Positions 44,960-52,980 of a stretch of 64,000 nucleotides of DNA are shown here, piece after piece; the first letter of the stretch is position 1, and every line of letters starts with the position of its first letter. The stretch covers positions 1 through 64,000 of the forward strand of contig NZ_JMQI01000001.1 in NCBI RefSeq assembly GCF_000695625.1, read 5' to 3'. The position numbers and the translations under genes were made by a program. Under the pieces are notes generated by a model. The model was not told the DNA's origin. It searched no databases and saw nothing but the letters and a program-made list of their open reading frames with translations. The stretch comes from Amycolatopsis rifamycinica. GTDB taxonomy: Bacteria > Actinomycetota > Actinomycetes > Mycobacteriales > Pseudonocardiaceae.

Positions 44960-45709
44960 TTGCCGTTCACCTTCGCGCACCCGGCCGCCGTGGTGCCGCT
45001 GGCCCGGTGGCTCTGGCTGCCCGGCCTGGCCGCGGGTTCGCTCGCGCCCGACGTGGCCTACTACGTGCCCATCCCGGGCGGTGCCCTGACCCACGAGCCC
45101 GCCGGCCTGGTGAGCGTGGACCTGCTGCTCGGGCTCGCGCTGGTGGCCGTGGGGTACGCCGTCCTGGCGCCGGTACTGGCGCTCGGCCCGGCCGGCTGGC
45201 GGGAGCGGGTGCCGCGTCCGGAGGGCCGCATCCCGTGGCTCGGCGCGGTGGTCTCGGTCGTCGCCGGGGCGGCGACCCACCTGCTCTGGGACGCGTTCAC
45301 TCACACCGATGGCTTCGCGGTGCGGCACTGGGCTTTTCTGCGGGTCTCGGTCGTCGGCCCGCACCGGCTGTACAACGTTGTCGGGTACGTGTCCTCGGCC
45401 GGTGGCCTGCTCGTGCTCGCGGTGCTGGTCGTGCGCTGGTACCGCCGGGCGCCGCGGGCCGGACGGGCCTGGCCGGTGCTGCCCCGCGCCGGCCGGCTCG
45501 TCGTGGCGGCCGGGCTCGGCGCCGGACTGGTGGCCGGGGCGCTGCTCGGGCTGACGGACCCGGTGAGCCGGGTCAGCGGGTACGACTGGGTGCGGTGCCT
45601 GCTGATCGGCGCGGTGCGCGGCGGGGCCGTCGCGGCCGCTTGCCACGTCGGGTCCTGGCCGCTGATCAGCCGGCGGATCCGCGCTCGGGCCGTGCCGTCG
45701 CTGCGCTGA
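44960..45709 (+). CDS. DUF4184 family membrane protein
   Basis: 249 residues. The N-terminus PFTFAHPAAVVPL is the DUF4184 signature. Further landmarks are SLAPDVAYYVP, ATHLLWDAFTHTDGF and HRLYNVVGY. About six membrane helices are predicted. His and Asp residues in HP, PDV and HLLWDxFTH resemble the metal-dependent hydrolase YfhO/DUF457 type, but no activity is known for DUF4184. The start is TTG 44960 with GGGGGAG upstream. It follows the cyclophilin by 64 bp. Confidence 0.82.
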   Translation: MPFTFAHPAAVVPLARWLWLPGLAAGSLAPDVAYYVPIPGGALTHEPAGLVSVDLLLGLALVAVGYAVLAPVLALGPAGWRERVPRPEGRIPWLGAVVSVVAGAATHLLWDAFTHTDGFAVRHWAFLRVSVVGPHRLYNVVGYVSSAGGLLVLAVLVVRWYRRAPRAGRAWPVLPRAGRLVVAAGLGAGLVAGALLGLTDPVSRVSGYDWVRCLLIGAVRGGAVAAACHVGSWPLISRRIRARAVPSLR

Positions 45710-45806
45710 CCCGACCAGGCGATACGGCCGATCGGACGTAACACGAAGCGTGATCGTCCCGACTCGGGGAGACGACGGGTACGGACACGGCTCACCGGGG
45801 GTCGGG

Positions 45807-46250
45807 ATGGCCGAAGGAAGCTTCTGGAAGACGGCGCCGGGTGTGCTGACCGCCGTGGCGGGCGTGATCGCGGCGGTCGGGGGACTGCTGGCCATCCTGT
45901 TCCAGGTCGGCGTCCTCGGCGGCGGGGACGAACCGCCGCCCGCGGCCTCCGGGGTGGCTTCGTCGTCGGCCGTGGTCTCCTCGACGGTCCGCTTCTGCAT
46001 CGGCGCCGGGACGGGGATCAACCTGAACGACAGCCTGGACGTCGCCTTCGAGAAGATGTCCGGGCTCGAGATCGCGCGGTCCGACCCGGCGCTTTCCGCC
46101 GGCGGCAAAGCGACCGTCAAGGTGCACCTCACCAGCGGGAAGGATTTGTCCGGGACGATCACGTCGGGCTGCGACTTCTTCGCGCAGACCGACGTCGGCC
46201 GCTACAGCCTCTACCCGGACAGGCTGGTGAAGATCGAGTTCCGCCGCTGA
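45807..46250 (+). CDS. Single-pass membrane hypothetical protein
   Basis: 147 residues. A short polar N-terminus and one membrane helix (residues ~10-36, PGVLTAVAGVIAAVGGLLAILFQVGVLG) are followed by a linker and a small external domain. Two cysteines (VRFCIG, TSGCDFF) could form one disulfide. The pattern TVKVHLTSGKDLSGTI looks like a small beta-barrel. I do not recognise the family. ATG 45807 is preferred over the in-frame GTG 45750 because it starts next to the membrane helix with GGGGG upstream. It ends 4 bp before a convergent gene. Confidence 0.65.
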   Translation: MAEGSFWKTAPGVLTAVAGVIAAVGGLLAILFQVGVLGGGDEPPPAASGVASSSAVVSSTVRFCIGAGTGINLNDSLDVAFEKMSGLEIARSDPALSAGGKATVKVHLTSGKDLSGTITSGCDFFAQTDVGRYSLYPDRLVKIEFRR

Positions 46251-46254
46251 TCGC

Positions 46255-47127
46255 TCACAGGTCCAGCACCAGCTTCGGCGACAACGCGCGGGACACGCAC
46301 GGGTACATGCGGCCGGGAGCCGCGCCGATGTCGTCGCGGTGCTCGGGTTCGCCGTCCAGCACCAGCACCTCGCAACTGCCGCACACGCCTTCCCGGCACG
46401 CCGACGGCACCGGCTTCCCGGCGTGGTTCAGCGCGTCCAGCAGCGACTCGTCCGCCGGGACCTGGATCCTGCCCCCGGACCGGCCGCAGACCACCTCGAA
46501 CGGTGTGTCGGGCCCGAACGTCCGCCGCGTGGGCTCGAAGCGTTCGGTGTGCACCCGCGGGAACACCGCCTCCGCCGCGTCCACCATGGACGCCGGGCCG
46601 CAGCAGTAGACGTCGGCGGCCGGGAACTCCCGCGCGAGCGCCGCGAGATCCGGGCGCCCGAACCGGACGCGGTCCCCGTACCAGCCCCGCAGTTCCGCGG
46701 CGAAGGGCCGGCTCCGGCCCGCGTACGCCAGCGTCACGGCGGCACCGGACGCGACCGCGGCCCGCAGCATCGGCACGATCGGCGTGATCCCGATCCCGCC
46801 CGCCACGAACAGGTACTCGGCCGCCGGCCGGAGCGGGAAGTGGTTGCGGGGCAGCGAAACCGACAGTGTCCGGCCCGGCCGGAGGAACAGATGGACGTAT
46901 TCCGAGCCGCCGCGGCTCAGCGGGTCGTGGCGGACCGCGATGCGGTACGCCGACAAGTCGCCGGGATCGCCGCACAGCGAGTACTGCCGCGTCAGCCAGT
47001 TCGGCAGCTCCAGGTCGATGTGGGCGCCCGGCTCCCACGGGGCCAGGGGGCCTTCGTCGCCGCGCAGCAGCAGGGAGACGACGTCGCCGGTCAGGCGCTC
47101 GACGCTTTCCAGGATCGTTTTCTGCAT
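46255..47127 (-). CDS. PDR/VanB family oxidoreductase (FMN/2Fe-2S reductase)
   Basis: 290 residues. A flavin domain (residues ~1-95) has RQYSLCG. An NAD domain (~95-205) has LFVAGGIGITPIVPML and the CCGPASMVD motif. A plant-type 2Fe-2S domain has ligands in ACREGVCGSCEVLV and the final PCVSRAL. Such single-chain reductases pass electrons from NADH to Rieske oxygenases or demethylases. No oxygenase gene is in this window. It follows the PPOX gene by 1 bp, so both are expressed together. Confidence 0.88.
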   Translation of the reverse strand: MQKTILESVERLTGDVVSLLLRGDEGPLAPWEPGAHIDLELPNWLTRQYSLCGDPGDLSAYRIAVRHDPLSRGGSEYVHLFLRPGRTLSVSLPRNHFPLRPAAEYLFVAGGIGITPIVPMLRAAVASGAAVTLAYAGRSRPFAAELRGWYGDRVRFGRPDLAALAREFPAADVYCCGPASMVDAAEAVFPRVHTERFEPTRRTFGPDTPFEVVCGRSGGRIQVPADESLLDALNHAGKPVPSACREGVCGSCEVLVLDGEPEHRDDIGAAPGRMYPCVSRALSPKLVLDL

Positions 47128-47128
47128 G

Positions 47129-47749
47129 TCAGTACAGCTTCCGGTAGCCGTCTTCGAGGAGCTGGTCGAGCAACGCCGGTTCGAGGTTCATCTTCTCGGC
47201 GGCGATCTCGCCGGCCGACGGCAGTTCCGCGGCCAGCGCCTGGCTCGCCGGGTCCCACAGGCGCGACCGGATCAGCGCGCGCCCGCAGTGGAAGTACACC
47301 TCGGCGACGTCGACGACGATCGCCAGCATCGGCGCCTTCGCCTCGGTGCGCATCCGGGCGAGCACGTCCGGCTCGTCGGTGACGTACGCGCTTCCGTTGA
47401 CCCGCAGGGTTTCCCGCATGCCGGGGACGAAGAAGAGCAGGCCGACCCCGTCGTTCTCGGCGATGTTGCGGAAGGAGTCCGCGATCTTGTTGCCGGGCCG
47501 GTCGGGCAGGGCCAGGGTGCGCTCGTCGAGCACCTTGACGAAGCCGGGGTAGTCACCGCGGGGGGAGCAGTCGGCGCGGCCCGCGGCGTCGGCGGTGGCC
47601 AGCGTCAGGAACGGCGAGTGCGCGATGAAGCGGCGGGCGTGCCGGTCGATGCGGTCGCCGATCTTGGCCTTGATCATCTCCTCCGGCTCGCCCAGCCGGG
47701 CCCGCACCGCGGCCGCGGAGACGTGATGGAGCATGTTTGTGCTGGTCAT
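47129..47749 (-). CDS. Pyridoxamine 5'-phosphate oxidase (PPOX) family FMN protein
   Basis: 206 residues of the split-barrel flavin fold. The pattern IDRHARRFIAHSPFLTLATADAAGRADCSPRGDYPGF is that of the MSMEG_1061-type PPOX subfamily. LPDRPGNKIADSFRNIAENDGVGLLFFVPG and the C-terminal CGRALIRSRLW complete it. It probably binds FMN or F420; the substrate is unknown. With the 2Fe-2S reductase 1 bp downstream and a divergent TetR gene, it looks like a small inducible redox module. A promoter that would give a leaderless mRNA is proposed just upstream. Confidence 0.85.
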   Translation of the reverse strand: MTSTNMLHHVSAAAVRARLGEPEEMIKAKIGDRIDRHARRFIAHSPFLTLATADAAGRADCSPRGDYPGFVKVLDERTLALPDRPGNKIADSFRNIAENDGVGLLFFVPGMRETLRVNGSAYVTDEPDVLARMRTEAKAPMLAIVVDVAEVYFHCGRALIRSRLWDPASQALAAELPSAGEIAAEKMNLEPALLDQLLEDGYRKLY

Positions 47750-47784
47750 GGCACAATTATGAGCAAATATTCAGATCTTGACTA
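47750..47784 (-). promoter_or_regulatory. Candidate promoter of the PPOX-reductase operon, possibly leaderless
   Basis: On the minus strand, CATAAT (47761-47756) ends 6 nt before the ATG, so initiation would fall at the start codon. A 17-nt spacer leads to TAGTCA (47784-47779), four of six matches to TTGACA. Between them lies TGAATATTTGCTCA, a TGA...TCA imperfect palindrome that could bind the divergent TetR regulator. Confidence 0.45.
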
Positions 47785-47805
47785 CTCGCTTTCCCGGGGA
47801 GATCC

Positions 47806-48423
47806 GTGACGTCGGACCAGCGCCGCATCCAGCCACGTAAACAGCCGCGTCAGGTCCGCGCCGAGCTGACCCGGCAGCGGATCCTGACCGCGGCTGCTCA
47901 CGTTTTCGCCGACCACGGCTACGCCGCCGGCACCACCAACCGCATCGCCGAGCGCGCCGGCATCTCGATCGGCTCGCTGTACCAGTACTTCCCGAACAAG
48001 GACGCGATCCTCGCCGAGCTGCTGACCCGGCACCTCGACGACGGCACGGCGGCCGCGACGAGGGTCCTCACCGGCCCGCTGCCGGACTCGATCGAGGAGG
48101 TCTTCCGCGTCTTCGTCCGGCTCGCGGTCGAAGCCCACCTCGACGACCCCCACCTGCTGCGCATGCTGCTCGAGCAGGCCCCGCGGTCGGACGAGCTGCT
48201 CGAGCGGATCGGCCGGGTGAAGCGGACCATGGTCGACCGCACCCGTCAGCTGCTGGAAGGCCACCCCGAGGTGCGCGTCGCCGACCCGGCCACGGCGGCC
48301 CGCCTGGTCATCGCGACGGTCGAGCTGGGCGTCCACGACCTGCTGGCCGAGCCCGACCCCATCGACGCCCGGCGGCTCGAGGACGAGATGGTCGCGATGC
48401 TGACCCGGTACGTCACCGGGTGA
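47806..48423 (+). CDS. TetR/AcrR family transcriptional regulator
   Basis: 205 residues. The HTH (residues ~22-68) reads RQRILTAAAHVFADHGYAAGTTNRIAERAGISIGSLYQYFPNKDAI, split here by domain turns, a textbook TetR DNA-binding region. The C-terminal ligand domain is unassigned. It is divergent from the PPOX-reductase operon with a 56-bp gap, so it probably represses both. GTG 47806 has GGGGAG upstream. Confidence 0.9.
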   Translation: MTSDQRRIQPRKQPRQVRAELTRQRILTAAAHVFADHGYAAGTTNRIAERAGISIGSLYQYFPNKDAILAELLTRHLDDGTAAATRVLTGPLPDSIEEVFRVFVRLAVEAHLDDPHLLRMLLEQAPRSDELLERIGRVKRTMVDRTRQLLEGHPEVRVADPATAARLVIATVELGVHDLLAEPDPIDARRLEDEMVAMLTRYVTG

Positions 48424-48467
48424 ACCGGCAGGCCCCCGCGTCGATCCGGGTGCCGATCGCGGACGAG

Positions 48468-49466
48468 TCAGCCCAGCCGGTGCATGATCCGTTGCGCTTC
48501 GGCCGGGCTCAGGGCGAGCTGGGGGTCGTCGCGGAGGCCGCGCCAGATGTCGTCCAGCTTGCGGGTGGGCTGCCAGCGGCCTTGACCGACGTACAGCTCT
48601 CCGAACCACTTGTCGCCGGCCTCGGTCTTGACGAGGAGGCGGGTGGCGTCGACGTCGAGGGTCGCTTCCAGCGTGTCATAGATCCCGAAGTACCAAGCAT
48701 CGGAGCCCCACTCCTGGCGCTGCTTGAACCGGCGGATCCGCTGGGCCAGCTGGTAGGCCTCGAAGGTTTCCTGGGCCGGGGCGACTTCGGTGACCGTCCA
48801 GTCCGGGTGGTCCGCCACCTCTTCGAGCAGACTGGCCGTCTTCCACTCGAGGCCGCGGCCGAACACCCGCTCGGTTTCGCCGTCGAGGTGCACCACCGCG
48901 CGCGGGACGTCGTGCCCGTCGTCGACGAGGAACGAGCGTGGCCGGGAGAGCCGCGCGGTGACCTGCTCGACTTCCTCGGCACTGAGCGGCAGAGACCGGT
49001 CGAAGGACCCGACGCCTCGGTAGGGGCCGCGAAGCTGTTTCGAGGGGATCCACAACCCGTCGCGGACGCACACCTCTTCGCCGCCGTTGTGCCGCCGGAC
49101 CACGGTGAACACCAGCTCGACGTCGACGAAGGGGCGCAGGTTTCTCGAGAACCCGAAGTATTCTGGGCCCTCGGTCCGGCGGGCGGCCCGGACACCGGTC
49201 GCGAGCGCGAACAGGAGGTCCGCCGCCTCTTGCTCGCCGGCGACCGCTTCGAGCTCCAGCCCCGGTGGAACGGGCTCCCACCGGAGGTTTCGCGTGTAAG
49301 CCTCGGCCACGGCCGGGATGTCCCGGACCACAGCGACGGGAAACGGCAGCTCGTCCCGGGCCACGAACCACCGCGCAGGGGCGACCTCCCCGCGGATCCG
49401 GTCGTGCTCCGCCTCGCTGGTCGGGACGGAGCTGGGCTCTTCGGGATCGTCGTCCGTGTAACGCAT
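48468..49466 (-). CDS. Hypothetical protein, 332 residues
   Basis: I do not recognise the family. It is acidic and tryptophan-rich, with no signal peptide or membrane helix. Charged patterns such as HDRIRGEVAPARWFVARDELPFPVAVVRD and an arginine-rich helix RIRRFKQRQEW are visible. The final third (DLTLEATLDVDATRLLVKTEAGDKW-like segment, then WQPTRKLDDIWRGLRDDP) suggests a mixed alpha/beta domain. It lies 28 bp downstream of the phosphotransferase gene in the same direction, and its own 3' end converges on the TetR gene. A cytosolic location is inferred. Confidence 0.7.
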   Translation of the reverse strand: MRYTDDDPEEPSSVPTSEAEHDRIRGEVAPARWFVARDELPFPVAVVRDIPAVAEAYTRNLRWEPVPPGLELEAVAGEQEAADLLFALATGVRAARRTEGPEYFGFSRNLRPFVDVELVFTVVRRHNGGEEVCVRDGLWIPSKQLRGPYRGVGSFDRSLPLSAEEVEQVTARLSRPRSFLVDDGHDVPRAVVHLDGETERVFGRGLEWKTASLLEEVADHPDWTVTEVAPAQETFEAYQLAQRIRRFKQRQEWGSDAWYFGIYDTLEATLDVDATRLLVKTEAGDKWFGELYVGQGRWQPTRKLDDIWRGLRDDPQLALSPAEAQRIMHRLG

Positions 49467-49494
49467 GGTTCCCCCTTGCGCCGAGGTTAGCCGA

Positions 49495-50397
49495 TCAGGC
49501 GCCCGCCCGGCGCAGGCGTTCGGCCGCCTGGACCCGCACGGCTTCTCCGCACACCGGGCGGTCGCCGTGCAGTGCTTCCCAGCGGGCGTTGTGCAGTGCG
49601 GGCCAGAGACTCGCCGCCCAGGCGATCTCGCGCTCTTCCGCGGTGAACCGGCGCCCGCGGAGTTCCTGGTAGACCGTCAGGAACGCGGCCGAGCTGTCGA
49701 TCGGCGCCAGGTTCGGCGGCGAGGCGCTGGCGAACGTCCCGGACGCCGCGCCCGCCAGCGCCGCCTCCGGTTGCCACGCCAAGCTGTCCCAGTCGTCCAC
49801 CGACCAGATCTCCCCGTCGCGCCAGCGGAGGTTCTGGGCTTCGAAGTCGGCGTGGCCCAGGACGCACGGCAGATCCGCGGCCAGCAAACGTTTGCGCGCC
49901 CGGACGGCCGTCTCGACGACGACGGCGGGCACGGCACCCTGGTCGAGTTCGTCGAGGAAGCCGATCGACGGCCACAACCCCGGATCCGTGTGGTCCCACC
50001 GCGCCCACCGCGGGTTCGGCAGCGGCGGCGGGACCAGCACGCCGGTCAGCTCGGCCATCAGCCGGGCGAAGACCGCCGCGCAGCGCACGGCGACGTCCGG
50101 GGTGTCGCCCGGCAGCAGGGTGCCGCCGGGCCGGAACTCCTCCGCGTGCACCGCCCGCGGGCCCACGGTGATCACCGGCGTCACGGGCCGGGGACACGGA
50201 AACCCGCGCTCCGCCAACCGGGCCTGTGCCTCGACGCAGGCGGCGGCCCGGCCCTCGTCCTCGCGCGCCTTGACCACGACCTGCCGTCCGTCGGTCAGCC
50301 GCACCCCGGTCACGTCCGACAGCGACCGCCGTTCGAACAGCACGCCGGCCGGTGCGGCACCGAGGTGTTCCGTGCACCAGGACGACAGCCAGTCCAC
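49495..50397 (-). CDS. Phosphotransferase (APH/choline kinase fold)
   Basis: 300 residues. It has the aminoglycoside-phosphotransferase fold. The ATP lysine lies in RQVVVKARED, the Brenner catalytic loop is CVLGHADFEAQNLRW (Asp and Asn in HxDxxxxN), and the metal Asp is in SVDDWDS. It should phosphorylate a small-molecule hydroxyl; self-resistance, detoxification and metabolic roles are all possible. GTG 50397 directly abuts the stop of the response regulator gene, so they share a transcript. Confidence 0.82.
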   Translation of the reverse strand: MDWLSSWCTEHLGAAPAGVLFERRSLSDVTGVRLTDGRQVVVKAREDEGRAAACVEAQARLAERGFPCPRPVTPVITVGPRAVHAEEFRPGGTLLPGDTPDVAVRCAAVFARLMAELTGVLVPPPLPNPRWARWDHTDPGLWPSIGFLDELDQGAVPAVVVETAVRARKRLLAADLPCVLGHADFEAQNLRWRDGEIWSVDDWDSLAWQPEAALAGAASGTFASASPPNLAPIDSSAAFLTVYQELRGRRFTAEEREIAWAASLWPALHNARWEALHGDRPVCGEAVRVQAAERLRRAGA

Positions 50398-50976
50398 TCA
50401 GCGGTCCCTGGCCACGAGCGCCGCCTGCGTGCGGCTGCTCACGCCGAGCTTGGCCAGCACGTTGCCGACGTGCGCCTTCACCGTCCGCTCCGCCAGCCGC
50501 AACCGGCCCGCGATGTCCTTGTTGGACAGTCCCTCGCCCAGCAGGTCCAGCACATCCCGCTCCCGCGGCGTCAGCGCACCGCCGGCGCTCAAGGCCGCTG
50601 CCGCCGCCGGGCTCAGGGCCGTCACGCCCTGGTGGGCCGCCCGGACGGCCGCCGCGAGCTCGTCGCCCGAGGAATCCTTCAGCACGAACCCGGCCGCGCC
50701 CGAGGCGAGGGCTTCGCGGATCTCCCGGGGGCGGCCGACCGTGGTCAGCATGAGCACCCGCGGGGCCGCCGGTCCGAACCGGCGCAGGACTTCGAGGCCG
50801 TCCATGCCCGGCAGGTACAGGTCGAGCAGCACGACGTCGGCCTCGGCGGACGACGCGAGCAGCTCCCGGCCGCTCGCGAAGACCGCGACCACGTCCAGGT
50901 CCGGCTGCGCGCCCAGGATCAGCGCGATGCCCTCGCGCACCAGCGCGTGGTCGTCGACGACCTGCACCCGGATCAT
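50398..50976 (-). CDS. LuxR-type (NarL) two-component response regulator
   Basis: 192 residues. The receiver domain has acidic D8-D9 and phospho-acceptor D52 in [10 protein letters not shown], and the Lys in FVLKDSS. The C-terminal LuxR HTH reads [25 protein letters not shown] then [17 protein letters not shown]. The gene runs opposite to its likely kinase, with only 22 bp between the two starts, so both promoters overlap. The phosphotransferase and the 332-residue protein lie directly downstream. Confidence 0.92.
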   Translation of the reverse strand: MIRVQVVDDHALVREGIALILGAQPDLDVVAVFASGRELLASSAEADVVLLDLYLPGMDGLEVLRRFGPAAPRVLMLTTVGRPREIREALASGAAGFVLKDSSGDELAAAVRAAHQGVTALSPAAAAALSAGGALTPRERDVLDLLGEGLSNKDIAGRLRLAERTVKAHVGNVLAKLGVSSRTQAALVARDR

Positions 50977-50998
50977 GCCCGCACTCTACTGTCGGCCC

Positions 50999-51988
50999 AT
51001 GCGCCAGTCCCTCCTCACGACCGCCGCGGTGGCCGCGGTGTTCTTCGCCAGCGGGGCGTGGACGCCGCAGCAGGGGTGGCTCGCCGCCGGGCTCAGCGCG
51101 GCCCAGCTCGTCCCGCTGCTGTGGTCCCGTCGCGCTCCGGCGCTCGTGCTCGTGGTGGTGACCGTCGCGACGGCCGGGCACCTGCTGCTCGACCAGCCGC
51201 GCAACACGATGTACGTGCCGGTGCTGCTTGCCCTCCACAGCACGCCCCAGCGGTGGCTCGCGGCCGCGGCGGCGCTCGTCACCGGCGCCGCGGTGTTCCC
51301 GGCGAAGGGACCCGTCGACGGCACGCTCCTGGCCGTCACCATCAGCGCGGTCGCCTGGCTGCTCGGCGCCGAACGCCGCCGGGCCCTCGCCGACCGGGCC
51401 GAGCGCGCGGCCCGGCGGCTGCACGACACGCTCGCCCAGACCACGGCCGTCATGCTCGTGCAGGCCGAGACGCTGCGCGCGGTCGGCGACCTGACCGACG
51501 CCGACCGCGCCCGTCTCGACACCCTGCTGGCCGCCGGCCGGGGCGCGCTGACGCTCGTCCGCCGCACGCTGGACGACCTGCGCGACGACGCCGACCGCGC
51601 CCCCGACCTCGCCGAGGTGCTGGCGCGGCTCCGCACCGCCGGCCTGGTCCTTGACCGCGACCCGGTGCTGCCGGAACTGCCGCGCCCGGTGCGGGAGCTG
51701 GCCGAGCGGTTCGTCGCCGAAACCGCGGTGAACGCCCTGCGCCACAACGGTCCCGGTGTCCGGCTGCGGCTGGACGTCGACGCCGGGGAGCGGGTGAGGA
51801 TCACCGCGCGGAACCCGCTCAAGGGAACGTCGTCCCCCGGAGGCGGCTACGGGCTGGCGGGACTCGCGGAGCAGGCCAGGGCGGCCGGCGGCACGCTCAC
51901 CCACGGCCCGCGCGACGGCGAGTGGGTCGTCAGCGTCGAGCTGCCAGCAGCTGTGCCACGGTCACGAACCGGTAGCCGCGCTGCTTGA
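50999..51988 (+). CDS. Two-component sensor histidine kinase (HisKA_3)
   Basis: 329 residues. Four to five membrane helices occupy residues ~5-118. The dimerisation domain has the phospho-acceptor H142 in ARRLHDTLAQT. The ATPase domain has the N box NALRHNG and the G box GGGYGLAGLAEQARAAGG. It is the partner of the divergent NarL-type regulator. There is no large sensor domain, so the signal is probably sensed in the membrane. The last 59 bp overlap the convergent deacetylase gene; homologues usually end near VVSVELP. Confidence 0.88.
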   Translation: MRQSLLTTAAVAAVFFASGAWTPQQGWLAAGLSAAQLVPLLWSRRAPALVLVVVTVATAGHLLLDQPRNTMYVPVLLALHSTPQRWLAAAAALVTGAAVFPAKGPVDGTLLAVTISAVAWLLGAERRRALADRAERAARRLHDTLAQTTAVMLVQAETLRAVGDLTDADRARLDTLLAAGRGALTLVRRTLDDLRDDADRAPDLAEVLARLRTAGLVLDRDPVLPELPRPVRELAERFVAETAVNALRHNGPGVRLRLDVDAGERVRITARNPLKGTSSPGGGYGLAGLAEQARAAGGTLTHGPRDGEWVVSVELPAAVPRSRTGSRAA

Positions 51989-52661
51989 GCGCGTCGAGGA
52001 CCGGTCCGAGCGCCCGGCGGGTCGGCTCGCGTGCCGGGTACATCGCGTGCAGCAGGACGATGGAGCCGGGCCGCACCTGCTCGACGGTCGTCCGCTCGAT
52101 GGTGGCGGCGTCGGGGGTGCCGGCGGAGTCCGGGTCGACGTCCCAGGTGACGGTCGTGCGGTGGTGCGAAGCCAGGTAGCGGGGGAGGGCGAAGAGCTTC
52201 TTGCCGTGCGGCGGCCGGAACAGGATTTCCCCGCGGTAGCCGGTGGTGCGGATCAGCGCGTCGGTGGCTTCGACCTCGTCGGCGACCCAGGACGACGTCA
52301 CGCCGATCATGCGGTCGTGGCTGAAGCTGTGGTTGCCGATCTCGTGCCCGGCGGCGGCGATGTCGCGGGCGAGGTCCGGGTGCGCGGCGATGTCCCGGCC
52401 GACGAGGAAGAAGGTCGCGGGCACCTGACGGCTGTCCAAGGTGCCGAGGACCGCGTGGGTGCCGGCGGGGTCGGGGCCGTCGTCGAAGGTGAGGGCGACG
52501 ATCTTCTCGCTGGTGTCGACCCGGTTCACGAGGGTGCCGAAGAACTGGAAGGTCCGCGAGTCGGCGACCTGCAGCAGCGTGAAGGCGCCCGCGAGGGCGA
52601 CGACCAGCAGGCTCGCCACGACGATCGTCCACTTCCGCGCGCGGCGGGATCTCAGGATCAT
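51930..52661 (-). CDS. Polysaccharide deacetylase (NodB/CE4 family)
   Basis: 243 residues. An N-terminal membrane anchor (residues ~12-32, TIVVASLLVVALAGAFTLL) precedes the NodB domain. CE4 motifs are present: LTFDDGPD (catalytic Asp and metal Asp), NHSFSHD (two metal His), FRPPHG (Arg), WDVDPDS and IVLLHAM (final His). It should remove N-acetyl groups from peptidoglycan or another glycan outside the membrane. ATG 52661 has AGGG 8 nt upstream; GTG 52670 is an alternative. The 3' end overlaps the kinase gene. Confidence 0.87.
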   Translation of the reverse strand: MILRSRRARKWTIVVASLLVVALAGAFTLLQVADSRTFQFFGTLVNRVDTSEKIVALTFDDGPDPAGTHAVLGTLDSRQVPATFFLVGRDIAAHPDLARDIAAAGHEIGNHSFSHDRMIGVTSSWVADEVEATDALIRTTGYRGEILFRPPHGKKLFALPRYLASHHRTTVTWDVDPDSAGTPDAATIERTTVEQVRPGSIVLLHAMYPAREPTRRALGPVLDALKQRGYRFVTVAQLLAARR

Positions 52662-52718
52662 GGCCGCCACCCTGGCGGTGGTGCGGAACGGGGGGAAGCC
52701 GCGAAGGTACTAGTACCC

Positions 52719-52765
52719 GTCAGCATGTGTTGACGCGATTCCGCTGTCAGCATATGCTGACACGG
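52719..52765 (+). promoter_or_regulatory. Leaderless promoter with two overlapping operators for the HTH/Clp-N operon
   Basis: TTGACG (52730-52735), a 17-nt spacer and TATGCT (52753-52758) form a near-consensus sigma-70 promoter. Initiation 7 nt downstream of the -10 falls on 52765, the G of the GTG start codon, so the mRNA should be leaderless. The perfect palindrome TGTCAGCATATGCTGACA (52745-52762) covers the -10. A related site GTCAGCATGTGTTGAC (52719-52734) covers the -35. The two centres are 27 bp apart. Confidence 0.8.
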
Positions 52766-52980
52766 TGAGCTTGCCGACCGACCTCGACCACGCCGTGCGC
52801 AGCACCGACCCCGACGTCGCGCTGCGGGCCGTGGCGCGGCTGCGGCGGCTGACCGAGCAGCTGGAGGCCGATCAGGTGGCGGCCGCGCGGCGGGCCGGCT
52901 GGTCGTGGCAGGACATCGCCGAGCGGCTCGGCGTCACCAAGCAGACCGTGCACCGCAAGCACCGTGGCCGGGAGGGCTGA
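52765..52980 (+). CDS. Small helix-turn-helix DNA-binding protein
   Basis: 71 residues. The C-terminal half is a clear HTH (AARRAGWSWQDIAERLGVTKQTVHRKHRGR). The N-terminal half is a helix pair (DLDHAVRSTDPDVALRAVARLRRLTEQLEAD). GTG 52765 coincides with the predicted transcription start. It probably binds the two GTCAGCAT palindromes that cover its own promoter. It overlaps the Clp-N gene (TGATG), and this HTH/Clp-N pairing recurs in actinobacteria, to my knowledge without an assigned function. Confidence 0.82.
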   Translation: MSLPTDLDHAVRSTDPDVALRAVARLRRLTEQLEADQVAAARRAGWSWQDIAERLGVTKQTVHRKHRGREG

